From: Spirochaetota bacterium
GTDB lineage: Bacteria > Spirochaetota > Spirochaetia > DSM-27196 > PWMO01
Reading direction: 5' to 3'
Assembly (NCBI GenBank): GCA_009908925.1
Contig: JAAAOH010000274.1
Coordinates: 1 to 10,602, forward strand
Length of the DNA stretch: 10,602 bases
Positions 1 to 6,108 of the stretch are shown here, one piece after another. The position numbers and the translations under genes were made by a program. Positions within the stretch are counted from its first letter, which is position 1; the number at the start of each line of letters is the position of its first letter. The notes under the pieces are model-generated. The model was not told where the DNA came from, did not search any database, and saw nothing but the letters and a program-made list of their open reading frames with translations.

Positions 1-459
1 GGGATCCAGGATGTGACGCCGCCTCGCGGGGGAATCGGCGGCACGACCGGCTGTGCGGTCGGGGTAGGAGAGGCGGTAAAACGGACCGACGCGAGTCCGC
101 GTGCCGGCTTCGAGCCCATCCACCACGGCCCAGGTGTACTCGCCGGCCCGGACCGTCGGGACGTGGACCACGCCGAAGAGCGCGCGTTGCGTCGTCTCGT
201 GGAGGTCGAAGTTCTCGTCGGGCAGCAGGAGCTCGAGCGCGACATCCTCTTCGGGAACGCCGGACTCGAGGAGCTCGGGTGTCCAGAACCCGAAGCTGCT
301 GCTACCCGCCGCCGAGCCGTGGCGCGGGTGCGCACCGAGCGCGGTTGCGATGCGGCGGGCAGCCTCGAGCGGCGTCGCGCTTTCCTCTTCGACGGTACGC
401 GACCACGCCGCGAGAGCCTCCGTTTCCCTCCGGTTGAGCTCGATTGACTGCGCTTCCAC
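1..459 (-). CDS. N-terminal part of a possible alpha-amylase-family (GH13-like) protein, cut by the window edge
   Basis: A minus-strand reading frame starts at GTG 459 and stays open for 153 codons to the left edge, so the protein is truncated in this view. The start is well fixed: AGGAGG lies 7 bases upstream and an in-frame TGA sits just before that site, so no longer start is possible. The first ~55 residues look helical and charged. They are followed by a beta-rich segment containing SFGFWTPEL (about residues 58-66), GEYTWAVV (about 114-121), GPFYRLSYPDR and, at the edge, HILDP. From memory, this resembles the N-terminal beta domain of large bacterial GH13-type enzymes, where a similar FY..Y.D...I.DP segment precedes the barrel. 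No catalytic residues are visible, so the family call is tentative; that it is a real gene is much more secure. It lies 51 bases downstream of the YihY-like gene on the same strand. Confidence 0.6.
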   Translation of the reverse strand, partial: MEAQSIELNRRETEALAAWSRTVEEESATPLEAARRIATALGAHPRHGSAAGSSSFGFWTPELLESGVPEEDVALELLLPDENFDLHETTQRALFGVVHVPTVRAGEYTWAVVDGLEAGTRTRVGPFYRLSYPDRTAGRAADSPARRRHILDP

Positions 460-466
460 GAAAGAA

Positions 467-472
467 CCTCCT
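467..472 (-). promoter_or_regulatory. Shine-Dalgarno site fixing the GTG start at 459
   Basis: A perfect AGGAGG on the minus strand lies 7 bases before the GTG at 459. Together with the in-frame stop just upstream, it decides the start of the left-edge gene. Confidence 0.8.
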
Positions 473-484
473 CACCTGCCACGC

Positions 485-514
485 ATTGTAGCAGGGGCCG
501 GAGGCGATGGTCAC
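485..514 (-). promoter_or_regulatory. possible sigma70-type promoter of the left-edge gene
   Basis: On the minus strand, GTGACC (509-514, 4 of 6 matches to TTGACA) is followed by an 18-base spacer and TACAAT (485-490, 5 of 6 matches to TATAAT). The -35 element overlaps the stop codon of the YihY-like gene. Transcription would begin near 478, giving a leader of about 20 bases that contains the AGGAGG site. The weak -35 makes this only a candidate; read-through from the upstream gene is equally possible. Confidence 0.35.
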
Positions 515-1335
515 GGTCGGCGGCCGCCGTCGTCGGCGTCGGTGTCGCCGGTCGCCGGCTCCGGAAGCGCAACCTCCCGCACGAGAAGGGCGCCGTGCAC
601 GAGAATCTCCGCCATTACCCGCATGAACACGAGGAAGACGATGGCCCACGCAAGAACTCCATAGGCGAGAAACCGTGCCCCGGCGGCGTTCACGATGCGG
701 CCGCCGGCGGCAAGCACCAGCTGCCAGACCACCGACGCCCCGATTGCCACCGCGGCGGCGGGCAGGAACCTGAGGGCGGTGCGCGCACCGGCGCGAAACA
801 CCGCGTAGAAGACGACCGCTACGAGGACGACCGAGAGGCCCCGTGCAGCCCAGGGGATCAGGGTGGGATCGATTTCCGAAAGCCGCACGACCCAGCGGCC
901 GGCGGCAGAGACGAGCGTCGCCGCGTAGACGAAGAGAAGGAACAGGGCGTTGCCTGCGAGCGCGAACAGGCGGGCACGTCCCTGGGCGACCGGACGACCG
1001 ACGGCGATTGACATGGTGCGCTGCAGATCGACAAAGAGGTTATGGACCGCGAGCAGAAAGAGCGCGACGGTGATGAGTGAGAGGGAGCCCGGATTACCGG
1101 CATACCGCTCGATTCCCGCAACGAGGTCGCTTCGAACGGCCGACGGGAGGAAACCGAGAAACTCACGCTCGACGATACCGACGAGCTCCGGTGTGACGAA
1201 GAAGGAGCCGGCCACGAGCAGGACGAACAGCAGAGGCACGGATGCCAGGATGAGGCTGAAGCTCAGTCCCTTGGTCAGCAAAGCGCCGTGTATCTCGCGG
1301 TAGCGACGCCGCACGCGCAGCAGTGCCCGAAGCAT
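511..1335 (-). CDS. YihY/virulence factor BrkB family inner-membrane protein
   Basis: This 274-residue protein has the length and pattern of the YihY/BrkB (UPF0761-like) family of polytopic inner-membrane proteins, whose biochemical function is not settled. A short basic N-terminus (about residues 1-20) with the family-typical helix leading into KGLSFSLILA is followed by about six hydrophobic segments, near residues 22-48, 82-105, 125-150, 160-185, 190-215 and 220-245. The polar LF.DLQRTM stretch after the second segment is also typical. The last ~25 residues are hydrophilic and acidic. The ATG at 1335 lies 9 bases after the stop of the DUF1820 gene, so the two are probably cotranscribed; no strong ribosome-binding site is visible and translation may be coupled. 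Despite its family name it is not an RNase (the RNase BN label was withdrawn), and nothing here suggests virulence. Confidence 0.82.
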   Translation of the reverse strand: MLRALLRVRRRYREIHGALLTKGLSFSLILASVPLLFVLLVAGSFFVTPELVGIVEREFLGFLPSAVRSDLVAGIERYAGNPGSLSLITVALFLLAVHNLFVDLQRTMSIAVGRPVAQGRARLFALAGNALFLLFVYAATLVSAAGRWVVRLSEIDPTLIPWAARGLSVVLVAVVFYAVFRAGARTALRFLPAAAVAIGASVVWQLVLAAGGRIVNAAGARFLAYGVLAWAIVFLVFMRVMAEILVHGALLVREVALPEPATGDTDADDGGRRP

Positions 1336-1344
1336 GGTCGCGGC

Positions 1345-1650
1345 TCACTCGTCTTCCGAGGGGTCCTCGCCGGAGCCCTCGACCACTGTGAAGTTCCGCA
1401 CCTTGTCCTCGCGATGCGGCCTGTCTTCCTTGATCTCCTCGATGAGGGTGACTGTTTGAAAAGGGATCATCAGATGGTCGGCCTCTCCGAAGGTTTTTCG
1501 CACTTCGTCCTCGGAGGGGTCGATGATGAGCTTGTTCTCCTCCGGGAACACGAGGTCGGTAATGGACACGAAGTACGGATGGGTGAGGTCGAGGCCCCGG
1601 GCGCGAAGCGTTACGTCCTTGTCATTCCACTTGAGATGCACGCGATACAT
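1345..1650 (-). CDS. DUF1820 family protein
   Basis: A 101-residue cytoplasmic protein starting MYRVHLKWNDKDV. Three features match what I know of the DUF1820 family: a start of the form MYRV-F/L-, a central segment V...DLVFPEEN-LIIDPSEDE and a later IPFQTVTLIEEI. No function is established for the family. The frame stays open up to 1791, but the extra 47 upstream residues are Ser/Arg-rich and unlike the family, so I start at the ATG at 1650. No good Shine-Dalgarno sequence precedes it. The C-terminal ~25 residues are very acidic (ending SGEDPSEDE) and look disordered. The gene heads a minus-strand run with the YihY-like gene and lies back to back with the CsgG-like gene across about 130 bases. 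Its neighbours do not suggest a job. Confidence 0.75.
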   Translation of the reverse strand: MYRVHLKWNDKDVTLRARGLDLTHPYFVSITDLVFPEENKLIIDPSEDEVRKTFGEADHLMIPFQTVTLIEEIKEDRPHREDKVRNFTVVEGSGEDPSEDE

Positions 1651-1744
1651 CGACACGGTACCGGACAAGATACTCAAAGAGACGGAGAATCGGCTATGCG
1701 ATGTGGCGAAAAGGCGATAGAGTCTCTGCGGGATTGGAGTCTCG

Positions 1745-1771
1745 GAGAACAGGAGTTTCTGAGAACAGGAG
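1745..1771 (+). repeat. 11-base direct repeat ahead of the CsgG-like gene
   Basis: GAGAACAGGAG occurs at 1745-1755 and again at 1761-1771, separated by TTTCT, giving a 16-base period. The second copy contains most of the AGGAGG ribosome-binding site (1767-1772) of the gene starting at 1780. The first copy therefore carries a second, upstream Shine-Dalgarno-like AGGAG. It could be a slippage duplication, a standby ribosome site or an operator; the sequence cannot separate these. Confidence 0.6.
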
Positions 1772-1772
1772 G
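1767..1772 (+). promoter_or_regulatory. Shine-Dalgarno site fixing the GTG start at 1780
   Basis: A perfect AGGAGG lies 7 bases before GTG 1780. It selects this start over the longer open frame that reaches back to 1288 through the DUF1820 gene region. The chosen start puts a signal peptide at the N-terminus. Confidence 0.8.
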
Positions 1773-1779
1773 TTGTCCC

Positions 1780-2946
1780 GTGAACACGCACTCCGTCAGC
1801 GGTCGTTTCCTGATCGCGCTATTGTTGCTGGCTGCCGTATGTGCCGTGCCGGCGACTGCCCAGCGCAGCACCGTCGCGTTCGTCACCATGGAGAACGCAG
1901 GCCGCGATCCTGCGGCGGATTACCTTGCCGGTATCATCGAGGGGCTTCTGCTTCTCGACCTTTCCACGCAGGAGGACATTGCCCTCGTCGAGCGGGCAAG
2001 CCTCGAAGAGGTGATCACCGAGCAGCGGCTCGGGCTCTCCGGTCTGGCCGCGCGCAGCGCAGAGGTGCAGCGGGTCGGAGAGATCCTCGGCGCGGATTAC
2101 CTCGTCACCGGGGACTACGTCTTCCTCGGTGAGGAGGTCCTCATGAACGCCCGGGTGGTCAACGTCGAGACCGCGGAGACCGTGGCGTTTTCGGAACGCG
2201 GCCGTACGGAGAACACCGTTCATCGCCTTGCGGAGAAACTGGTCGCCGAGCTCACGGGCTCGCGCGTCTCGCTCACGGATCCGGTCGCAGAGCGCTCGAT
2301 CATATCCATGCGTGACGAGCGTCCCGGCACCATTGCCCTGTATTCGCCGCTCATTGACGCCGAGATTACCGTCGACGGGGAGTTTGTCGGCTACACCCAT
2401 GGCGACCCGACCGAGCCCGTGCTGATAGAAGACGTCGCACCGGGGGCGCGCACCGTCACCACGAATCTCGGGATTGCGTTCGGCGTGGCGGAGTTGCCGG
2501 AGTTCACCTTCTCGCCCTGGAGCGGGGAAGTGGTGGTACGGCCCGGTCGGCGCACGGTCGTGCGTGACCGCTCGAGAGCACTCAACTCCATCATCTACGA
2601 TGCAATGTGGCTCGTCTCCGAGGATGAGAGCATCCCGGCCGGTGCCGACCCACTCGCGATCGAGCACGACCTCTCCTTCACCGATCGCTCCGGACGCCGG
2701 ATTCCGGTTCGCCTGCGGATGCAGGCCGCGCCGGAGCCCACCGCGCTCTCCGTCTCGGCGAGCCTCGATTACGCCGGCACCTCCTACGACTTCGAACTCC
2801 TTGCAAACGAGACCGAAGGCTTCGATCTCAGCGAGGACGTCGCAAAGGTGAGGCTCGAGCTTGCCGGAGAGTGGCGCTACGGGGAGTGGCAGCTCGATTA
2901 TTCGGTGCGCCGCATCGACATTGAGCAGGGAATGTTTCGGGAGTAA
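1780..2946 (+). CDS. secreted CsgG/FlgO-like protein with a PEGA domain
   Basis: A 388-residue exported protein. Residues 1-28 form a Sec signal peptide (short N-region, then a Leu/Ala-rich core, cleavage probably after ATA-Q). No lipobox Cys is present, so it is not a lipoprotein. Residues ~29-170 resemble the CsgG/FlgO fold. They show TVAFVTMENAGRDPAADYLAG, then DIALVERASLEEVITEQRLGLSG, then the typical GEILGADYLVTGDY followed by RVVNVETAETV. In that family the domain lies in the periplasm or outer membrane. Residues ~183-235 resemble a PEGA domain: a short beta unit with AEITVDGEFVGYT and a later V.PG.RTV. PEGA domains are often found on surface-exposed bacterial proteins. The last ~150 residues are predicted beta-rich and I do not recognise them. 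The GTG start is set by AGGAGG 7 bases upstream. A structural or adaptor role at the envelope is my inference; no partner gene for secretion lies nearby. Confidence 0.72.
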   Translation: MNTHSVSGRFLIALLLLAAVCAVPATAQRSTVAFVTMENAGRDPAADYLAGIIEGLLLLDLSTQEDIALVERASLEEVITEQRLGLSGLAARSAEVQRVGEILGADYLVTGDYVFLGEEVLMNARVVNVETAETVAFSERGRTENTVHRLAEKLVAELTGSRVSLTDPVAERSIISMRDERPGTIALYSPLIDAEITVDGEFVGYTHGDPTEPVLIEDVAPGARTVTTNLGIAFGVAELPEFTFSPWSGEVVVRPGRRTVVRDRSRALNSIIYDAMWLVSEDESIPAGADPLAIEHDLSFTDRSGRRIPVRLRMQAAPEPTALSVSASLDYAGTSYDFELLANETEGFDLSEDVAKVRLELAGEWRYGEWQLDYSVRRIDIEQGMFRE

Positions 2947-3033
2947 ACGACCGGGCGCTCCGCTGCTGACGCCCCGGCGCACCTCGCCGGCCCACCTTGC
3001 CGGGACCCGCCGAGCCGCGGCATCATTGAGAAT
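2947..3033 (+). other. 87-base intergenic gap
   Basis: A very GC-rich spacer between two plus-strand genes. It has small GC-rich inverted segments, but no run of T after any of them, so I see no intrinsic terminator. I also see no convincing promoter. The ATPase gene may be read from upstream or from a promoter I cannot identify. Confidence 0.5.
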
Positions 3034-4770
3034 ATGGACACCGCGGAAGATCTCAGACGGACCCTCAGGCGAATCGACGGGAAGGGATACAAAGCCTACA
3101 AGGACATCAAGGGCTGCTACCGCTTCGAGCGGTTCACCTTATGCATCGACCATGTGCAGGGCGATCCCTTTGCCGCCCCGAGTCGGGTGCACATCGAGGT
3201 CGATGCGGAGACGGCCGGCTTCCCGCGCTGGACGTACGAGCCGTCTGACGGCGCAGGCGGCGGCCGCAGCCGCGAGATCGCCGCCCGCGACTACATCACC
3301 CGCCGCTTTGCGCAGGCCGCGCGTCGGATCTCCGCCGGGCACCGCGGCACCGGCAAGGGCGGAATCATCGAAATCGATCGCCCGGGACAGGAGGTCCTCG
3401 AGCGTACCTCCGCCTTCATAGGCGAGAGGGGCGTGGAGATCCGGTTTTTCGTGGGCCTTCCCGCGTTCGGACGGAAGATCGCAGGCCCGCATGCCGAGGC
3501 GATGCTCCTCGAGGAGGTGCCGGAAATCGTCGCCGAGGCTGCCTTCTTCGCGGCCCTCGACGAGGAGGATCTTCAGCGGCACGTGGAGGTCGTCGAGGAT
3601 GCGGACGCCCTGAGGAGCCGGCTCCCGGAGCTCGGCCTCGTGGCCTTCGTGGCCGACGGCGCCATTCTCCCGCGCAGAAGCGGCATCGACCAGCGACCCA
3701 TGGCCTCCGGCGAGGCTGTTGCCTTCGAGTCACCGGCGTCACTGCGGCTGGAGGTTGAGCTTCCCAATCGAGGGCAGATCTCGGGGCTCGGGATCGGCAC
3801 GGGTGTCACGCTTATCGTGGGTGGCGGCTATCATGGAAAATCGACCCTGCTCTCGGCCGTGGAGCGGGGCGTGTACGATCACGTGCCGGGAGACGGGCGG
3901 GAGCTCGTGGTATCCGACCCGTCGGCGTCGAGCATCCGCGCCGAGGACGGCAGGCGGATCGAGAAGACCTGCATCACTCCGTTCATATCCGGGCTGCCCG
4001 GCGGCCGCGATACCGACGCCTTCAGCAGCGACGATGCGAGCGGCAGCACATCGCAGGCGGCCAACATCATCGAGGGGCTCGAGGCGGGCGCAAAGGTCCT
4101 TCTTATAGACGAGGATACTTCGGCGACCAACTTTATGATCCGCGACCACCGCATGCAGGAGCTCATCCACGACCGCGACGAGCCCATCACCCCCTTTATA
4201 GACAAGGTGCGGTTGATGCATGAAGAGCTCGGCGTGTCGACCATTCTGGTTCTCGGAGGCAGCGGCGACTACTTCGACGTGGCGGATCGCGTGATTGCCA
4301 TGCGTGACTACAGGCCCGTCGAGGTTACCAGTGAGGCGCGAGACATTGCGGCGCGATTTCGCACCGACCGTCGCCCCGAGGGGGGAGAGACCTTCGGACC
4401 GCGGAGCACACGCGCGCCGGAGCCGCAAAGCATCGATCCGCGGAAGGGGAAGCGCGAGATCAAGCTCACGCCACGGGGCACGTCGACGCTGGGGTTCGGT
4501 ACTTACACCGTTGATCTCTCGGCGGTCTCTCAGATCGTGGACCCGAGCCAGACGCGTGCAATCGGCTGGGCCCTGGCCCGGCTTGCCTCCCGCGCCGACG
4601 GCAGGCGAACCGTGGCCGAACTCGTGGCGGAGACCGAGGAGGTCGTGCGCGAGGAGGGGCTCGACGCGCTTACCGGGCGTCCGGCCTCGGATCTGGCTGC
4701 GTTTCGCGGGCTTGAGCTTGCGGCCGCGCTGAACCGGTTGCGGAGCCTGAGCGTCGCGCGGCGGGTTTGA
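3034..4770 (+). CDS. ABC-class P-loop ATPase of the PF09818 family
   Basis: A 578-residue soluble protein that matches the 'predicted ATPase of the ABC class' family (PF09818) in length and order of parts. The N-terminal ~240 residues hold the family-specific region, with GYKAYKDIKGCY near residue 20. The P-loop is GGGYHGKST at 263-271, with Lys269 and Ser270 as nucleotide-binding residues. A signature-like SGSTSQAANI lies at 336-345 and the Walker B segment LLIDEDTSATNF at 356-367, with Asp359 and Glu360. A later VLGGSGDYFDVADRVIAM fills the place of the switch region. The last ~120 residues form a Lys/Arg-rich segment and a helical tail. The protein has no membrane segment and no permease partner, so it is not a transporter ATPase. 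The cellular role of the family is unknown to me; a nucleic-acid-related role has been suggested by analogy only. The ATG start lacks a clear ribosome-binding site but begins where family members begin. Confidence 0.85.
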   Translation: MDTAEDLRRTLRRIDGKGYKAYKDIKGCYRFERFTLCIDHVQGDPFAAPSRVHIEVDAETAGFPRWTYEPSDGAGGGRSREIAARDYITRRFAQAARRISAGHRGTGKGGIIEIDRPGQEVLERTSAFIGERGVEIRFFVGLPAFGRKIAGPHAEAMLLEEVPEIVAEAAFFAALDEEDLQRHVEVVEDADALRSRLPELGLVAFVADGAILPRRSGIDQRPMASGEAVAFESPASLRLEVELPNRGQISGLGIGTGVTLIVGGGYHGKSTLLSAVERGVYDHVPGDGRELVVSDPSASSIRAEDGRRIEKTCITPFISGLPGGRDTDAFSSDDASGSTSQAANIIEGLEAGAKVLLIDEDTSATNFMIRDHRMQELIHDRDEPITPFIDKVRLMHEELGVSTILVLGGSGDYFDVADRVIAMRDYRPVEVTSEARDIAARFRTDRRPEGGETFGPRSTRAPEPQSIDPRKGKREIKLTPRGTSTLGFGTYTVDLSAVSQIVDPSQTRAIGWALARLASRADGRRTVAELVAETEEVVREEGLDALTGRPASDLAAFRGLELAAALNRLRSLSVARRV

Positions 4771-4800
4771 AAAAAGGGCGGATGCGTGTGCACCCGCCCT
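4770..4800 (-). terminator. Rho-independent terminator of the peptidyl-prolyl isomerase gene
   Basis: AGGGCGG (4775-4781) pairs with CCGCCCT (4794-4800). Inside that stem, after one A/C mismatch, TGC (4783-4785) pairs with GCA (4790-4792) around a GTGT loop. Read on the minus strand, the hairpin is followed by TTTTTT (complement of 4770-4775), a textbook intrinsic terminator about 40 bases after the isomerase stop. On the plus strand the same hairpin is followed only by GTCATTTG, so it should end the ATPase transcript poorly. The T-run overlaps the TGA of the ATPase gene. Confidence 0.88.
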
Positions 4801-4841
4801 GTCATTTGAAACGGTAGGCCGGCGTCAACGGCGGGTCGGCG

Positions 4842-5966
4842 TCAGCCGAACTCGACGTTCCGCTCGATCTCGTTCTCGGGAGCCTCTTTGAGCTCGTCGA
4901 GGTAGGTCTGCACCGCTTCCTGCTGCTTCTGCTGCTCGAGGTACTGTGCAATCTGGGGCTCTACCTCTTCATACGGAGTCGCACCGCCTTCGCTCTTCTC
5001 CTCCACTCTGATGATGTGGAAGCCGAAGCGGGTCTCTACGACGTCGGAGATCTCGCCGGCCTCGAGGGCGAATGCGGCTTCTTCGAAGGGGGGGACCATC
5101 TCGCCGCGCGAGAACTGCGGAAGGCTTCCGCCGTTCTGGGCGCTGGGACCCTCGGAGTACTCGCGTGCAAGCTCGGCGAAGTCCGCGCCGCCCTCGAGTT
5201 GCTCGAGAAGGTCCTCGGCACGGGCCCGTGCTTCCTCTTTGGCCTCTTCGGTCTCGGCGTCGCGCGTATCGATGAGAATGTGGCTCGCCTTCACGCTCTG
5301 AGACTCTTCGAACATCTGCGTGTTCTCTTCGTAGAACTCACGCACCTCTTCGTCGGTGACGTCGATTCCCGAGGTCACCTCTTCTTCGAGGAGATTCTGA
5401 ATGGTGAGGCTGCGGCTGATCTCACTCCGCAGCTGCTCCTCATTCATACCGGCATTCGCCAGCGCACTGGCGAAGCCTTCCTCGCCATACTGTCCCTTGT
5501 ACTGCTGGATCTGTTGCTCAACCTCGCTCTCGGAGGCGCTGATGCCCTGCTGCTGCGCTTCCTGGTAGAGCAGCTCCTCGTTGATCATGCCCTCGAGGAT
5601 ATTTGATTTCATGTCGTTGAGCTGGGTCTCCGAGATGGGAGCGCCCTGGCTCTGGCGACGCATCTGCATCTCGTTGCGAGCCACGGCGTCGTTGAAGCGC
5701 TCGTTGGACAGGGCGCTACCGTTCACCACGGCCACGGGCTCTCCGTCCGGATCGACGGCCGGCTCGGACCCGGGTTGCGCCGGCTGAGCGTTTCCGGAGG
5801 GCTGGCTCTGCTCGCTGTCGGCCTGATCCGCCTGGTCCTGCTGCTGCTCCTGGGACTGCTGGTCTTCCTGACTCTCTTCCCGGTTGCCTCCGGCCGTGGC
5901 TGCGACCGTAACGGCGAGGCCGAGAGCAAGAGCCATCGCTATAATGCGAAATAAGCGTGATTGCAT
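4842..5966 (-). CDS. periplasmic parvulin-type peptidyl-prolyl isomerase (SurA/PpiC/PrsA-like)
   Basis: A 374-residue exported folding factor that would catalyse cis-trans isomerisation of prolyl bonds in envelope proteins and act as a chaperone. Residues 1-25 form a signal peptide ending VAATA-GG; there is no lipobox Cys, so it should be soluble in the periplasm. Residues ~26-75 are a low-complexity linker of Gln, Glu, Asp and Ser. Residues ~76-220 form a SurA_N-like helical chaperone domain, starting at VAVVNGSALSNERFND and including INEELLYQEAQQQGIS. Residues ~225-322 are the rotamase domain: KASHILI (226-232, with the family His229), ADFAELAREYSEGPSAQNGG, then RGEMVPPFEEAAFAL and FGFHIIRVEE. 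A helical tail follows. The ATG is backed by AAGGAG 5 bases upstream, a strong promoter and a terminator, so this looks like a single-gene transcription unit. It could be called SurA-like or PrsA-like; the missing Cys argues against a PrsA lipoprotein. Confidence 0.9.
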   Translation of the reverse strand: MQSRLFRIIAMALALGLAVTVAATAGGNREESQEDQQSQEQQQDQADQADSEQSQPSGNAQPAQPGSEPAVDPDGEPVAVVNGSALSNERFNDAVARNEMQMRRQSQGAPISETQLNDMKSNILEGMINEELLYQEAQQQGISASESEVEQQIQQYKGQYGEEGFASALANAGMNEEQLRSEISRSLTIQNLLEEEVTSGIDVTDEEVREFYEENTQMFEESQSVKASHILIDTRDAETEEAKEEARARAEDLLEQLEGGADFAELAREYSEGPSAQNGGSLPQFSRGEMVPPFEEAAFALEAGEISDVVETRFGFHIIRVEEKSEGGATPYEEVEPQIAQYLEQQKQQEAVQTYLDELKEAPENEIERNVEFG

Positions 5967-5971
5967 GTATG

Positions 5972-5977
5972 CTCCTT
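5972..5977 (-). promoter_or_regulatory. Shine-Dalgarno site of the isomerase gene
   Basis: AAGGAG on the minus strand lies 5 bases before the ATG at 5966 and fixes the start just ahead of the signal peptide. Confidence 0.8.
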
Positions 5978-5985
5978 GTAATTTC

Positions 5986-6015
5986 TATATACTGCGCGAG
6001 CTCACGCGATGTCAA
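5986..6015 (-). promoter_or_regulatory. sigma70-type promoter of the isomerase gene
   Basis: On the minus strand, a perfect TTGACA (6010-6015) is followed by an 18-base spacer and TATATA (5986-5991). Transcription would start near 5979, giving a very short leader that begins at or just before the AAGGAG ribosome-binding site. It is the best promoter in the window and fits constitutive expression by the housekeeping sigma factor. Confidence 0.72.
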
Positions 6016-6079
6016 GGATTGTTGAGACCGGCGCGCTTCTACGCCCTACCAAAAAACTCTGTATACTCTAATGTTGCTG

Positions 6080-6108
6080 TAGACATGAGATCACGGAGGA
6101 CGTATACT
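6080..6108 (+). promoter_or_regulatory. possible promoter of the PYP-like signalling operon
   Basis: TAGACA (6080-6085, 5 of 6 matches to TTGACA), a 17-base spacer and TATACT (6103-6108, 5 of 6 matches to TATAAT). Transcription would start near 6115. If it is real, the ATG at 6085 is not in the message, and the first gene would start at TTG 6118 or GTG 6130. A second TATACT lies at 6062-6067 without a good -35 element and could serve the ATG 6085 start instead. Confidence 0.4.

Noticed and set aside
1288..1779. Open plus-strand frame running into the start of the CsgG-like gene
   Set aside because: It crosses the DUF1820 gene on the other strand and would bury the signal peptide. The AGGAGG site before GTG 1780 gives a better start.
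1651..1791. Longer N-terminus for the DUF1820 protein
   Set aside because: The extra 47 residues are Ser/Arg-rich, unlike the family, and lie in the leader region of the divergent gene.
1819..2982. Long minus-strand open frame opposite the CsgG-like gene
   Set aside because: It lies wholly antisense to a gene with a signal peptide and recognisable domains. Its translation is Arg/His/Gly-rich with no domain I recognise, as expected for a shadow frame in GC-rich DNA.
4770..4800. The hairpin as a bidirectional terminator
   Set aside because: On the plus strand it is followed by GTCATTTG rather than a T-run, so only the minus-strand direction is supported.
5016..5606. Leu-rich plus-strand open frame opposite the isomerase gene
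   Set aside because: The apparent hydrophobic protein is the complement of Glu/Gln/Lys-rich codons of the isomerase. It has no ribosome-binding site of note.
5884..6084. Upstream extension of the PYP-like protein to 5884
   Set aside because: It would overlap the N-terminus and the strong promoter of the divergent isomerase gene, and the added residues have no PAS similarity.
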